Positions 26,140 through 34,964 of a stretch of DNA of 43,787 bases are shown here, piece by piece. Below the pieces are notes generated by a model that was given only the letters and a program-made list of their open reading frames with translations, was not told the origin of the DNA and did no database searches. Each line of letters begins with the position of its first letter. Positions within the stretch are counted from its first letter, which is position 1. Source of the stretch: Candidatus Zixiibacteriota bacterium (GTDB taxonomy: Bacteria > Zixibacteria > MSB-5A5 > UBA10806). Position numbers and translations under genes: made by a program. Where the stretch lies: NCBI GenBank assembly GCA_020344055.1, contig CP070813.1, forward strand, positions 1,064,661-1,108,447. The letters run 5' to 3'.

Positions 26140-26164
26140 TATACCGAAACAAAAAGGCGGTATA

Positions 26165-27754
26165 ATGAGGCGGATATTTATTTTGGCGTTTTTTCTTGCA
26201 TTGACTTCCTATTCGCACGCCCAGGCGCCCGCCGACGGCCGCTGGTTGTCCGATGAGATCTGGCAGCCGCGGAACCAGAACGCTACCATTGACAATTCGT
26301 CCGGCCATAATGGAGGCTGGCCGGTTACAACCGAATGGGGCGAGGATATCAGGCTGACCTATTTTGATGATCCAAACGCCCATAATCCTGAAATTGCGGT
26401 ATCTGGCGATAACGTCTATGTAGTTTGGTGGTATCTATATGGAGATACTATATATTTCGTCAGAAGTACCGACGGAGGGCTGAATTGGGAGGAGAACCGG
26501 CGAATATCCGTGTTGAATATGTGGAATGCGGCAATGCCTAAAATAAGCGCCAGCGGAAGCAACGTATATGTAGTCTATAAAGGATGGATAACTTATCAGG
26601 GGGTATACCTTCAGAGAAGCACGGATTATGGTGTCAGTTGGCTGCCCACTCAAGCTTTATATATTACAGCGCGTAATTTCGGAGCAAGGCCGACCATAAT
26701 TTCCAAACAGAATAATGTGTATATAGTATTCAGGATACATATAGATTTAACACCTCCCGGTGATTGGGATTATTATTTTATTAAAAGCTCCGATTACGGT
26801 GAAACCTGGTGCGATACAATGTATGTTTCAGATACCACAGCTTCGGGGTTGGGCCCTGATCTCGCGATGAATAATAATGGGTTTCATCTTATTCGCGGGA
26901 AAAATCTGTCATCCGCAGTTACCGAGATTCTATATAATAAAAGTACCGATGAAGGCGAAAGCTGGCCGGGGCCATACCTCCTTTCCGATTACGATACCAG
27001 CGGCTCATTCTGGCCCCAGATTGCGGCTTGGGGCGATTCCAATGTCATAGTTTCCTGGACAGATTATAAGTATTCGCCATACGCCTGGACCGGGGACGCC
27101 TTTATCTGCCGCAGCACCGATAACGGGAATACGTGGAGCGAACCGATCCAGATGACAGGTTTGCATTTCGTACATGGAACTGATATTACCGCGGATGAAA
27201 ATGGTGTCGTTTTTCTGAGCTATGATGACGAGAGATCCGGCAACTTTGAGATTTATGGCAATATTTCCTGTGATGGGGGCGTAACCTGGATTGGGGAGGA
27301 AAGTATAAGCGAGGCGGGAGCGGACTGTGTTGAGCCCAGCATAGTTGCTAAAAACGGAATAGGGCATATTGCCTGGTCGGATTCGCGCAATAATCCGGAT
27401 CCCCGGTGGTTCGAGGTATATTACGACAGGAATGATCTGGTAACAGGTCTTGTTGATGAAAATGAAGGATCGGGAACATTTGAATTCGAATTGGGGATAT
27501 ACCCCAATCCATTTAATTCTTCGATAACTATGGCGCTCAACTATTCGGAAGGAGGTGATGCACGAATCGGTATATACGATATCCAGGGACGGCTTATAAA
27601 AGAGCTTAAGGCTCGAATTTCACAAGGAGGTGATAAAAAAGCGGTCTGGGACGCTACAAGCAACTCCGGACGAAGAGTATCTTCTGGGATCTACTTCGTT
27701 CGGGTTGAGACGCCCCAAACCGTTGAAATCAAGAAAATTCTGTATTTAAGATAA
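26165..27754 (+). CDS. Secreted BNR/Asp-box (sialidase-like propeller) protein with T9SS-like C-terminal domain
   Basis: 529 residues from the chosen ATG, which begins a signal peptide (MRRIFILAFFLALTSYSHAQA) and has AAAGGCGG upstream. Six Asp-box motifs of the SxDxGxxW type are visible (STDGGLNW, STDYGVSW, SSDYGETW, STDEGESW, STDNGNTW, SCDGGVTW), spaced as in a six-bladed propeller. The last 85 residues are a FlgD-like sorting domain (GIYPNPFNSS ... SSGIYFVRVE). Asp boxes are structural: no sialidase catalytic Arg triad or FRIP motif is recognised, so enzymatic activity should not be assumed. A secreted or surface-bound location is inferred. Confidence 0.88.
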   Translation: MRRIFILAFFLALTSYSHAQAPADGRWLSDEIWQPRNQNATIDNSSGHNGGWPVTTEWGEDIRLTYFDDPNAHNPEIAVSGDNVYVVWWYLYGDTIYFVRSTDGGLNWEENRRISVLNMWNAAMPKISASGSNVYVVYKGWITYQGVYLQRSTDYGVSWLPTQALYITARNFGARPTIISKQNNVYIVFRIHIDLTPPGDWDYYFIKSSDYGETWCDTMYVSDTTASGLGPDLAMNNNGFHLIRGKNLSSAVTEILYNKSTDEGESWPGPYLLSDYDTSGSFWPQIAAWGDSNVIVSWTDYKYSPYAWTGDAFICRSTDNGNTWSEPIQMTGLHFVHGTDITADENGVVFLSYDDERSGNFEIYGNISCDGGVTWIGEESISEAGADCVEPSIVAKNGIGHIAWSDSRNNPDPRWFEVYYDRNDLVTGLVDENEGSGTFEFELGIYPNPFNSSITMALNYSEGGDARIGIYDIQGRLIKELKARISQGGDKKAVWDATSNSGRRVSSGIYFVRVETPQTVEIKKILYLR

Positions 27755-27815
27755 TTTTTCCCCGCGTTTTCATTGCATTCAAAAAATCATCCATACCTGC
27801 CGATAATCATAATAT

Positions 27816-28316
27816 ATGCGAAAATCGATCCTCTGTTTTTTGCCTGTTTTACTTTTCTTCGCCGCCTGTTCCGGCCCGGTCAAAGACCCGGAATACGATC
27901 GCCCGGCCCGACCGCTCCATGGCACAGACGCCAAGAAACTGCTTACCGGCGCCGCGAAGCATATCGGCGAACCGTACAAATATGGCGGCGTTTCCCCGGA
28001 AGGATGGGACTGCTCCGGCTTCGTACGCGGCATGTTTAAAAAATACCTCGGCCTGAATCTGCCCAGGGAGACCGACGGCCTCTATTCCGCGAGTTTCCCT
28101 GTCAAAGGGGAAAACACCCGTCCCGGCGATCTCGTATTTTTCAGGATAGATTCGGGCAAGCCGTCCCACGTGGGGATTTACGCCGGTAACGGCAGGTTTA
28201 TCCATTCCTCGACCTCCAGCGGCGTAATCGTCTCCAGCCTCGCCGAAGACTATTACCGGCAGCGTTTTACCGGTTTCCGACGAATCCGCAACGGTTTTCT
28301 GGCAAACAGTCGCTGA
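27816..28316 (+). CDS. NlpC/P60 lipoprotein endopeptidase
   Basis: 166 residues. Lipobox LFFAAC with Cys18, then a short linker and an NlpC/P60 domain. The papain-like triad is present: C66 in WDCSGFV, H118 in PSHVGIY, and H130 in FIHSS as the third polar residue. GDLVFFR precedes the first His as in the Spr/YafL group. It should cleave D-Glu-meso-DAP type peptide bonds in peptidoglycan from the periplasmic face of a membrane. The ribosome site before ATG 27816 is poor. The gene is about 60 bases after the BNR gene and 63 before the YbjQ-type gene. Confidence 0.92.
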   Translation: MRKSILCFLPVLLFFAACSGPVKDPEYDRPARPLHGTDAKKLLTGAAKHIGEPYKYGGVSPEGWDCSGFVRGMFKKYLGLNLPRETDGLYSASFPVKGENTRPGDLVFFRIDSGKPSHVGIYAGNGRFIHSSTSSGVIVSSLAEDYYRQRFTGFRRIRNGFLANSR

Positions 28317-28379
28317 CCCCTAATTTTTTGTTGCAACCTTAAAAAAAATATTATAAAGAACCGAAAAAAGGAGGATTTT

Positions 28380-28691
28380 TTGATAGTAACCACAACTCCC
28401 AGCATCGAGGGAAAAGCGATCAAGGAATATATCGGGGTCGTTACCGGTGAAGCCATTATGGGCGCCAACGTTTTCAGGGATTTCTTCGCCTCCATCACCG
28501 ATATCGTCGGCGGCCGTTCTGCCGCCTATGAGAAAGAGTTGAGCAAAGCTCGCAAGGTGGCCATGGATGAGATGGCGGAGCAGGCCAGGGATCTCGGGGG
28601 AAACGCCATTGTCGGCGTCGATCTGGACTACGAGGTGATTCGCGACGGTATGTTGATGGTCAGCGTCTCCGGCACCGCCGTTAAAATATAG
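28380..28691 (+). CDS. YbjQ/UPF0145 family protein (heavy-metal-binding domain)
   Basis: 103 residues, full family length. It opens with the typical [19 protein letters not shown] and has the conserved [11 protein letters not shown] and [14 protein letters not shown] segments. Proteins of this family form pentameric beta-barrel-like assemblies and have a putative metal-binding role, not biochemically settled. The start is TTG at 28380 with AAGGAGGA 6 bases upstream; alignment to the family start supports it. It converges with the next gene on the minus strand. Confidence 0.9.
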   Translation: MIVTTTPSIEGKAIKEYIGVVTGEAIMGANVFRDFFASITDIVGGRSAAYEKELSKARKVAMDEMAEQARDLGGNAIVGVDLDYEVIRDGMLMVSVSGTAVKI

Positions 28692-28738
28692 AGCGTCGCT
28701 CTGAACGTGTCTTATAAAACTTCATATTTTATAATTTT

Positions 28739-29497
28739 TTATTGTTGTTTGAACCTGAATAGCCAGATATCGCCGAAAACCGAGCCATCGATAATATATC
28801 GACCCTCGGATCGGATGAACACCATCATCCTGTCGTCCGAGGAGAAGCTTGTCATATAATCGATAAGTTCGTTTTCCCGCTCGATTATGTAGTTTTCGCC
28901 GGATTCCAGGTCGAAAATTATGATCCATGAAGGATTCCAGTCGAGCAACGCGGAAATATATCGGCCGCTGTTTGAGATTTTTTCCAGGTAACAGGAAATA
29001 TCCCCGTATGTCAGTTGCGATAGCCGATCGTTATCATAGATATAGATTTTCCTTTTTTGGGACGGTCCGTTCTCGTCGGTCTCAAACGCTATAACCCCGC
29101 TGTCGGGTGAATTTATCCCCATGGTAACCGATTCGCCCCCTATTTCCGGCAGTTTCGATGTATCTGCATAACTGGGCGGCGGGTATTCATAATCGGCCGA
29201 TACTGTTAGAAGTTCCATAGTGTTTATGTTTATACCGAACGGTTTTATAAGATCCTCAATCTCCTTGCCCGACGCGGCCTCATTATCGGGCGCCAGCAAC
29301 CTTCTGAAATAAATTATGGTATCGCCCGGCGCGAACATCGGAGAAATGCACCTCCCGTCCTGCGTCAGCCGTTCGACCGTCGATATTTCGGAGGCGTGTT
29401 TCAGGGAGTTGAGAAACCTGTTTGGTCTTTCCGTTGGCGCTTCATCTTTGGCGCAGAAAAAGAAAAGAATTAATAGAATCGGAATCACCCTTTTCAT
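28739..29497 (-). CDS. Uncharacterised envelope protein, possible atypical lipoprotein
   Basis: 252 residues from ATG 29497, which begins a classical export signal (MKRVIPILLILFFFCAKD); a TTG 12 codons upstream is less likely. The Cys after FFF could be a lipidation site but the lipobox is non-standard (no small residue at -1). The mature part shows propeller-like repeats in the manner of TolB/PD40 (GINSPDSGVIAFETDE, RKIYIYDNDRLSQLT, MTSFSSDDRMMVFIRSEG). No enzyme motif. The AT-rich 47-base gap to the converging YbjQ-type gene has a TATAAAA/TTTTATA hairpin (28713-28733) followed by T residues on the plus side. Confidence 0.72.
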   Translation of the reverse strand: MKRVIPILLILFFFCAKDEAPTERPNRFLNSLKHASEISTVERLTQDGRCISPMFAPGDTIIYFRRLLAPDNEAASGKEIEDLIKPFGININTMELLTVSADYEYPPPSYADTSKLPEIGGESVTMGINSPDSGVIAFETDENGPSQKRKIYIYDNDRLSQLTYGDISCYLEKISNSGRYISALLDWNPSWIIIFDLESGENYIIERENELIDYMTSFSSDDRMMVFIRSEGRYIIDGSVFGDIWLFRFKQQ

Positions 29498-29562
29498 GAA
29501 AAATAATATAGGATTCCCGGATGGAAATGTCAATTAATGTCGCTTGAGCGTTTTTTATGATC

Positions 29563-29591
29563 TTGACTATGGCAAATCCAAATTGTAATTA
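29563..29591 (+). promoter_or_regulatory. Probable promoter of the exporter operon
   Basis: TTGACT at 29563-29568, a 17-base spacer and TAATTA at 29586-29591, about 40 bases before the GTG start of the HlyD gene. Confidence 0.45.
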
Positions 29592-29632
29592 GCTTGGTAG
29601 GAAATGACTATTTATTTGAAGGACGGTGCCCG

Positions 29633-30511
29633 GTGAAAAGGATTTTTGCGTTGATCGCCGTATTTGCGGCCTTGCTGATTATCTTGATTGTCTATCTCTC
29701 CCGGCAGAGGTCTTCCGATAACGATACCATAAAACTCTCCGGCACGGTGGAGGCGGTCGAGATCGATCTGGCGTTTAAGGCCGGCGGACGGATTGCTTCA
29801 ATCATGTTTGATGAGGGAGATAGCGTAGCCGAAGGCGACACCGCGGCCGAATTGACTCACGATGAAACCAGGGCCCAGATTCGGATGGCGGAGGATCGTA
29901 TCTCGGCCGCCCGGGCACGGCTAAATTCATTGAAAATAGAAAAGGAAACCGCACAGCGTAATCTTACAAAAATAAACAACCTTATTCCCGCCGGAGGCGC
30001 GACCCAGAATCAGAAAGAGGATCTGGAGGATAGAATCCGACTTCTCGAAGCCAACATCGATGGAGCCTCGAGCGATCTGAAAGCGGCCGATTCCCAGAGG
30101 GATCTTCTGCTTGAGAATCTCGATAATGAATACCTGATCTCTCCCTTGACCGGCAGCGTGCTTTTGAGGACCGCCGAACCCGGAGAAATCGCCAAACCCG
30201 GTCAGACGGTTCTGACCGTGATAAACAACCGCGAACTGGAAATTAAGGTGTATATCCCCGAAAAACATCTCGGCCTCGTCAAAATCGGCCAGGACGTCGG
30301 CATAACCATAGATTCATACGAAGACAAGGTTTTTCCCGGAGTTATCGTAAGCATTTCCGATAAAGCCGAATTCACCCCCAAGAATATACAGACAAAAGAG
30401 GAACGCGTTAAAACCGTCTACGCCGTCAAGGTCGGTTCCGGCGATCATGGCGGAATATTGAAGCCCGGAATGCCCTGCGATGTTATAATCGATTTCGAAT
30501 CCCGGCCATGA
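29633..30511 (+). CDS. HlyD/YbhG-type membrane-fusion adaptor
   Basis: 292 residues from GTG 29633, chosen because GAAGGA lies 9 bases upstream and the signal-anchor helix begins at once (VKRIFALIAVFAALLIILIV). Lipoyl-like half-motif LSGTVEAVEIDLAFKAGGRI leads into a coiled-coil hairpin (about 80-170, heptads with AEDRISAARARLNSLKIEK), then the second lipoyl half (ISPLTGSVLLRTAEPGE) and beta-barrel domains. It should bridge the inner-membrane ABC permeases and an outer-membrane channel; no TolC gene is in the window. Its stop overlaps the first ABC gene start (ATGA). Confidence 0.92.
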   Translation: MKRIFALIAVFAALLIILIVYLSRQRSSDNDTIKLSGTVEAVEIDLAFKAGGRIASIMFDEGDSVAEGDTAAELTHDETRAQIRMAEDRISAARARLNSLKIEKETAQRNLTKINNLIPAGGATQNQKEDLEDRIRLLEANIDGASSDLKAADSQRDLLLENLDNEYLISPLTGSVLLRTAEPGEIAKPGQTVLTVINNRELEIKVYIPEKHLGLVKIGQDVGITIDSYEDKVFPGVIVSISDKAEFTPKNIQTKEERVKTVYAVKVGSGDHGGILKPGMPCDVIIDFESRP

Positions 30512-31419
30512 TCGAAATAAAAGGCCTGAAGAAAAAATTCGGGGACAATCAGACTCTTTGCGGGATCGATCTTACCGTGGATTCCGATATCATCTTCGCC
30601 ATCGTGGGCCCCGATGGAGCCGGCAAAACAACCCTCCTGCGCATCCTGGCCGGCATTATGAGGCCGGATGACGGCCTTATAAATATACTCGGACATGACA
30701 TAGTAAAAAATCCCGAATCCGCCAAAAGATATACCGGCTACCTTTCCCAGAGATTTTCATTGAATCCCACCCTCACGGTGGCCGAAAACATCGATTTCTT
30801 CGGAACGCTCTACGAGGTGCCTAAAAGTCGGAAGGAGGACCGCTTAAAAAGGCTCCTGGAGTTTTCACGGCTGGGCCCGTTTAAAGATCGGCAGGCGGGC
30901 AAACTCTCCGGTGGTATGAAACAGAAGCTCGCCCTCTGCTGCGCCCTGATTCATACCCCCAGGATTCTGCTTCTGGACGAGCCGACCACCGGCGTAGATC
31001 CCATATCGCGGCGGGAGCTCTGGGAGATACTCTACGATCTGCTCGCCCAGGGCGTTATGATTCTCGTCTCCACTCCCTATATGGACGAGGCCGAGCGGGC
31101 CGGTGAGATTATGATGCTCCACCGGGGCAAAACCCTCGCCCGCGGGAATCTGGAGGATCTAAAATCGAAATTTCATCATAAGCTGTATGAAATGGTTTGC
31201 GATGACGGCCGCAAGGCTTTCGAAATAATCGTAGGACAACTAGGAGACGATCGCGTGGTGTTCTTTGGAGATAGACTTCACCTGGCTCTGGATAGCGAAC
31301 AGCAAATGCTAACCCTGAAAACGTTCATTGCAGATGCCGGATTGAAAATTAATTCGCTCGATCAGATTTCTCCCGGCCTTGAGGATATATTCATGCAGGA
31401 ACTGCTCTATGCGAAATAA
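30508..31419 (+). CDS. ABC transporter ATPase 1 of YbhF-like exporter
   Basis: 303 residues. Walker A GPDGAGKT (34-41), Q-loop Gln81, signature LSGGM (133-137), Walker B ILLLDEP (153-159, catalytic E158). The H-loop region reads VSTPYMDEAE, so the usual switch His is Pro190. Sequence style (GPDGAGKTTLLR, VSTxYMDEAER) matches the N-terminal half of fused YbhF-type ATPases. It pairs with the ATPase encoded next and drives the two ABC-2 permeases. The 3' end overlaps the next start by 11 bases. Confidence 0.93.
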   Translation: MIEIKGLKKKFGDNQTLCGIDLTVDSDIIFAIVGPDGAGKTTLLRILAGIMRPDDGLINILGHDIVKNPESAKRYTGYLSQRFSLNPTLTVAENIDFFGTLYEVPKSRKEDRLKRLLEFSRLGPFKDRQAGKLSGGMKQKLALCCALIHTPRILLLDEPTTGVDPISRRELWEILYDLLAQGVMILVSTPYMDEAERAGEIMMLHRGKTLARGNLEDLKSKFHHKLYEMVCDDGRKAFEIIVGQLGDDRVVFFGDRLHLALDSEQQMLTLKTFIADAGLKINSLDQISPGLEDIFMQELLYAK

Positions 31420-32371
31420 AAGCGATTCATCCGACATCGCCGTCAGCGTTCGAAACATGACCAAAAAGTTCGACGGTTTCACGGCTGTCGATAATATCAG
31501 TTTCGATGTCAGAAGGGGAGAGATATTCGGATTTCTGGGGCCCAACGGCGCGGGCAAATCGACCACTATACGAATCCTTTGCGGAATTATCGACATAACC
31601 TCCGGAGAGGGTCTCATAGACGGCCACTCCATTTTGAAAGACCAGGATAAGATAAAGAGAATAACAGGGTATATGTCACAGAAATTCTCTCTCTATGAAG
31701 ACCTGACCCCATACGAGAATCTCGAATTTTACGGGGGAGTCTACGGCCTCGATAGCAGAACCAGAAGAAGCAGGATCGAATGGGCTCTAAATATGTCGGA
31801 TCTGGCGGAGCGGAGCGACGACCTGACCTCCGATCTTCCGGTGGGCTATAAACAACGCCTGGCTCTGGGAGCATCCCTGCTGCATGAACCGTCAATCCTG
31901 TTCCTGGATGAGCCCACCGCCGGTGTGGACCCGTCGTCCCGTCGATCTTTCTGGGATCTCATCTACCGGCAGGCCCAATCCGGCGTCACGGTTTTTGTAA
32001 CGACCCATTATATGGATGAGGCCGAGCATTGCGACCGGATCGCCTTCATCGATAGCGGCAAACTGATAAGGCTCGATTCCCCCGGTACCTTGAAACGGGC
32101 CGATTTGAGAGAGGATATTATCGAAATTATGGCCGACGACTGGATGAAGGCTTTCAACGCCCTGAGAGAAAAGAAGGAAAGCTTCGGTGAAGTATCCTTA
32201 TTCGGGACCCGTATCCACCTGCGTTTTACCGGTGATGATTTTGGCGATATAGAATCCTATTTGATCGGTAATAACATCCACGTAGAATCAATAAGGCCGG
32301 TGCCGCCCTCGCTGGAGGACGTTTTCGTCGCCTTGCTCAATCCTTATAAAAATACGGAGGCTTCGAGCTGA
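31409..32371 (+). CDS. ABC transporter ATPase 2 of YbhF-like exporter
   Basis: 320 residues from ATG 31409, inside the end of the preceding gene; an in-frame ATG ten codons earlier is less likely. Walker A GPNGAGKS (44-51), Walker B ILFLDEP (163-169), H-loop His200 in TTHYMDEAE. The signature is LPVGY (143-147) in place of LSGG, as in the C-terminal half of YbhF-type fused proteins. Thus two separate genes replace the usual fused double ATPase. The stop TGA shares a base with the ATG of the first permease. Confidence 0.93.
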   Translation: MRNKSDSSDIAVSVRNMTKKFDGFTAVDNISFDVRRGEIFGFLGPNGAGKSTTIRILCGIIDITSGEGLIDGHSILKDQDKIKRITGYMSQKFSLYEDLTPYENLEFYGGVYGLDSRTRRSRIEWALNMSDLAERSDDLTSDLPVGYKQRLALGASLLHEPSILFLDEPTAGVDPSSRRSFWDLIYRQAQSGVTVFVTTHYMDEAEHCDRIAFIDSGKLIRLDSPGTLKRADLREDIIEIMADDWMKAFNALREKKESFGEVSLFGTRIHLRFTGDDFGDIESYLIGNNIHVESIRPVPPSLEDVFVALLNPYKNTEASS

Positions 32372-33480
32372 TGCGGTATCTGGCGGTAATGAAGCGGGAG
32401 GCCATTACCATAGCCCGTGATATAAGGCTCCTTTTAATCGTGGTCTTTTTCCCTCTGCTGCTTTTGATAATTTACGGTTATGGCGTGACCTTTGATATTA
32501 AAGGCGTGCCCATGGCTGTGTACGATCAATCGAACAGCCTGATTTCAAGAGAGCTCATAGACTGTTACGATGCCTCGGAATATTTCAAGATTACGGAATT
32601 CACTCATTCCAGAACCAGGATCGACGAGTTGTTGATTAATGATGATATCATAATAGGTCTGGTCATACCTCCCGATTTCGCCAGGGATATCAAATCTTTA
32701 AAGGGAGGGGCGGTTCAGGTCCTGGTCAATGGTTCCGATGCCAATACCGCCAACGTTGCCCTCGGCTATCACGCGGCCGTTTTTGCCGATTTTACCGGAA
32801 AATATTTTAAACCTCCCGAAAGCATCACCTTTCCCGAAGTGCAGGCGAATACCCGGATATGGTTCAACCCCGACCTGAAATCATCCAATTTCATCGTGCC
32901 CGGAATTATCGCCATAATAATGATGCTCATGGGCGCCATCCTGACCTCCACCGCCATTGTAAAAGAAAAAGAGAGCGGCACTATAGAGCAGATTGTGGCC
33001 TCCCCCGTAAAGTCCTGGGAATATATAGCCGGCAAAATTACTCCCTATATTATTATTTCGCTGTTTGACGTTATACTGGTGGTTACGGCGGCGTATTTTA
33101 TTTTTGACGTTCCCATCAGGGGAAGTCTGCTGCAGCTCGGCTTCTTTGCCCTTCTGTTTCTCGCCAATGCCCTCGGAGTGGGGCTGTTTGTGTCGTCGAT
33201 TTCGAAAAATGTCGTGGGCGCGCAGATTATGGCGGTGCTTTTAAGCCTTCTGCCCTCCATACTGCTTTCCGGTTTTGTCTTTCCCATAAGCAGCATGCCG
33301 AGGGTTATACAGGCCGTTACATATCTTGTCCCGGCACGCTATTTTCTGGAGGTTTTGCGGGGCATTTTCTTGAAAGGTATCGGCGTATCGGTTCTGTGGC
33401 CCCAGGCCCTTTTCCTGTGCGCCAACGCCATGCTTTTTTTGAGCCTGGCATCGGTCAAATTTAAAAAGACTCTGGATTAA
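32371..33480 (+). CDS. ABC-2 type permease 1 (YbhS/YbhR-like)
   Basis: 369 residues: one N-terminal helix (LLLIVVFFPLLLLIIYGYGV), a roughly 150-residue periplasmic domain (PMAVYDQSNS ... LVNGSDANTANVA), then five helices in the C-terminal half. VKEKESGTIEQIVASPVKSWEYIAGK is the cytoplasmic coupling loop that contacts the ATPase, and SGFVFPISSMP the conserved late motif. It forms a heterodimeric channel with the following gene. Stop and next start overlap as TAATG. Confidence 0.93.
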   Translation: MRYLAVMKREAITIARDIRLLLIVVFFPLLLLIIYGYGVTFDIKGVPMAVYDQSNSLISRELIDCYDASEYFKITEFTHSRTRIDELLINDDIIIGLVIPPDFARDIKSLKGGAVQVLVNGSDANTANVALGYHAAVFADFTGKYFKPPESITFPEVQANTRIWFNPDLKSSNFIVPGIIAIIMMLMGAILTSTAIVKEKESGTIEQIVASPVKSWEYIAGKITPYIIISLFDVILVVTAAYFIFDVPIRGSLLQLGFFALLFLANALGVGLFVSSISKNVVGAQIMAVLLSLLPSILLSGFVFPISSMPRVIQAVTYLVPARYFLEVLRGIFLKGIGVSVLWPQALFLCANAMLFLSLASVKFKKTLD

Positions 33481-34601
33481 TGAATCGTATTTATTTTATC
33501 GCCTGGAAAGAGTTCATTCAGCTTCTGCGCGACCGCAGAACGCTGGGCCTGATGTTGATCGCCCCCGCCATTCAGCTTGTGGTCTTCGGATATGTGGCCA
33601 CCACCGAGGTTAAGAAAAATAAGATGGTTGTTTGTGACTACAGCAGGACCCCCGACAGCCGCCATTTTACAGACGGTTTTCTATCCAGCGGGTATTTCGA
33701 GATCTACGATTATGTTACCGATGACAGCGAAATCGACCGGTGCCTGGATAGGGGAAAGGCGGTCGTGGGCATCATCATACCCCCCGATTTTTCGCGAAAC
33801 ATCAAGCGCGGCAAAGAGACCTCCGTGGGAATTTACATCGACGGTACTAATTCGAACCTGGCTATGATCTTGGCCGGCTATCTCAGAATGATCACCAATC
33901 AATATTCCCGTAAAATAAGCATTAACTATATTAAAGGACTGGGAATAGATCCTCCCGATCTTGTCGAATCCAGGTCCAGGGTCTGGTTTAACGAGGAATT
34001 GAAATCGGTCAATTTCATGGTGCCGGGAGTAATGGCCATGCTCACGCTGATGTTGCTTTTGAACCTGACAGCTCTGGGCATCGTCAGGGAAAGGGAAAGA
34101 GGAACCGCTGAACAGTTATCTGTAACCCCCATCAAACCTCTCGAATTGATTATGGGGAAAATCGTGCCGCCCGTTTTTATCGGTTATCTAATAATTACCC
34201 TGGTAATGGTGGTAGGCCTGGTCTGGTTTAATATAGGTTTTGCGGGTTCGGTTTTACTTCTTTATTTATTCGCGCTCTTTTTTATAATCGCCGCGCTCTC
34301 CGCCGGCCTCCTTATCTCCACTTTTTCCCAGACCGCCGATCAGGCTATGTGGACAAATCAGGTGTTCGTGATTCCGAATATCCTCCTTTCCGGATTCATA
34401 TTCCCCATATCCAATATGCCGGAGCCTATACAGCTTGCAACTTATTTTCTGCCAATGAGATACTTCCTGCAAATCATCCGCGGTATCTTTATGAGGGGCG
34501 CCGGATTCGCCCAACACTGGGACGAAGCGTTAATTTTATTGCTTTGGGGAGTTGTGGTTATTTTCTTGGCATCCATGAGGTTGAAAAAAAGGCTGGTTTA
34601 G
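33480..34601 (+). CDS. ABC-2 type permease 2 (YbhR/YbhS-like)
   Basis: 373 residues with the same topology as permease 1: helix 1 (LMLIAPAIQLVVFGYVA), periplasmic domain (KMVVCDYSRTPDS ... GTNSNLAMILAG), coupling loop VRERERGTAEQLSVTPIKPLELIMGK, and SGFIFPISNMPEPIQ. The two permeases are clearly paralogous though diverged. Export substrate unknown; YbhGFSR relatives handle cations and drugs. It ends the exporter operon proper; a 73-residue membrane protein follows 45 bases on. Confidence 0.93.
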   Translation: MNRIYFIAWKEFIQLLRDRRTLGLMLIAPAIQLVVFGYVATTEVKKNKMVVCDYSRTPDSRHFTDGFLSSGYFEIYDYVTDDSEIDRCLDRGKAVVGIIIPPDFSRNIKRGKETSVGIYIDGTNSNLAMILAGYLRMITNQYSRKISINYIKGLGIDPPDLVESRSRVWFNEELKSVNFMVPGVMAMLTLMLLLNLTALGIVRERERGTAEQLSVTPIKPLELIMGKIVPPVFIGYLIITLVMVVGLVWFNIGFAGSVLLLYLFALFFIIAALSAGLLISTFSQTADQAMWTNQVFVIPNILLSGFIFPISNMPEPIQLATYFLPMRYFLQIIRGIFMRGAGFAQHWDEALILLLWGVVVIFLASMRLKKRLV

Positions 34602-34646
34602 GGAATAAAATTTTTCCTGGATCGTATAAACTATTGAGGATCAAAA

Positions 34647-34868
34647 ATGAGCGAAATCAGTTTGGTTCAAAAGGTTTCCGAATGGATAACTCTGATTCTG
34701 GCGTTGATTTTCGTCTGCATCGGGATCGGCTTGGTCTCCGGAGTCGTTTTTCCCGAAAAGATCTTTCTGGCGGGTGCCATGAGATATGTCCTTGGCCTTG
34801 TCCTGATCGGATACGGAATATTCAGGATAATAACGGTAGGTAGAAAAATCAGGAGAAAAAAAGGGTAA
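34647..34868 (+). CDS. Small two-helix membrane protein
   Basis: 73 residues. Two hydrophobic helices (about 15-35 and 45-62, ITLILALIFVCIGIGLVSGV and YVLGLVLIGYGIFRIITV) and a Lys/Arg-rich C-terminus (GRKIRRKKG) that should face the cytoplasm. GAGGATC precedes the ATG. No family recognised. It may be a late member of the exporter operon or an independent short gene before the Ton operon. Confidence 0.7.
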   Translation: MSEISLVQKVSEWITLILALIFVCIGIGLVSGVVFPEKIFLAGAMRYVLGLVLIGYGIFRIITVGRKIRRKKG

Positions 34869-34887
34869 GAGCGTTTGCAGAAAAAAC

Positions 34888-34915
34888 TTGACTTTAATAG
34901 CAAATTTGGTATTTT
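34888..34915 (+). promoter_or_regulatory. Probable promoter of the TPR-Ton operon
   Basis: TTGACT at 34888-34893, a 16-base spacer and TATTTT at 34910-34915, just before the TPR gene. Confidence 0.5.
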
Positions 34916-34964
34916 AAACGCTTAATTTGTTATGGGGTCTTTTGTTATGGGAGGCAACCCGATT

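Larger units (their letters stand above)
25697..26164. other. 468-bp intergenic gap with palindromic repeats
   Basis: It begins with a hairpin ATTCAGGG/CCCTGAAT (25706-25736) that may terminate the DUF5916 gene. A degenerate TGTCATTCCC...GGGAATCCAT element follows at 25801-25833, then the second MITE-like copy (25883-25954), a GTAGGTY hairpin (25962-25997), a GC-rich stretch, and a promoter-like pair at 26112-26139. No gene is convincing here; the upstream extension of the next ORF lacks any ribosome site. Confidence 0.65.

Noticed and set aside
26066..26164. 33-codon N-terminal extension of the BNR-repeat protein
   Set aside because: It lacks a ribosome site, reads through a probable promoter, and would bury the signal peptide; ATG 26165 is preferred.
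30508..32371. Possible frameshift splitting a fused YbhF
   Set aside because: The two ATPase genes overlap by 11 bases, the second has its own ATG, and both are full-length domains; separate genes are the simpler reading.
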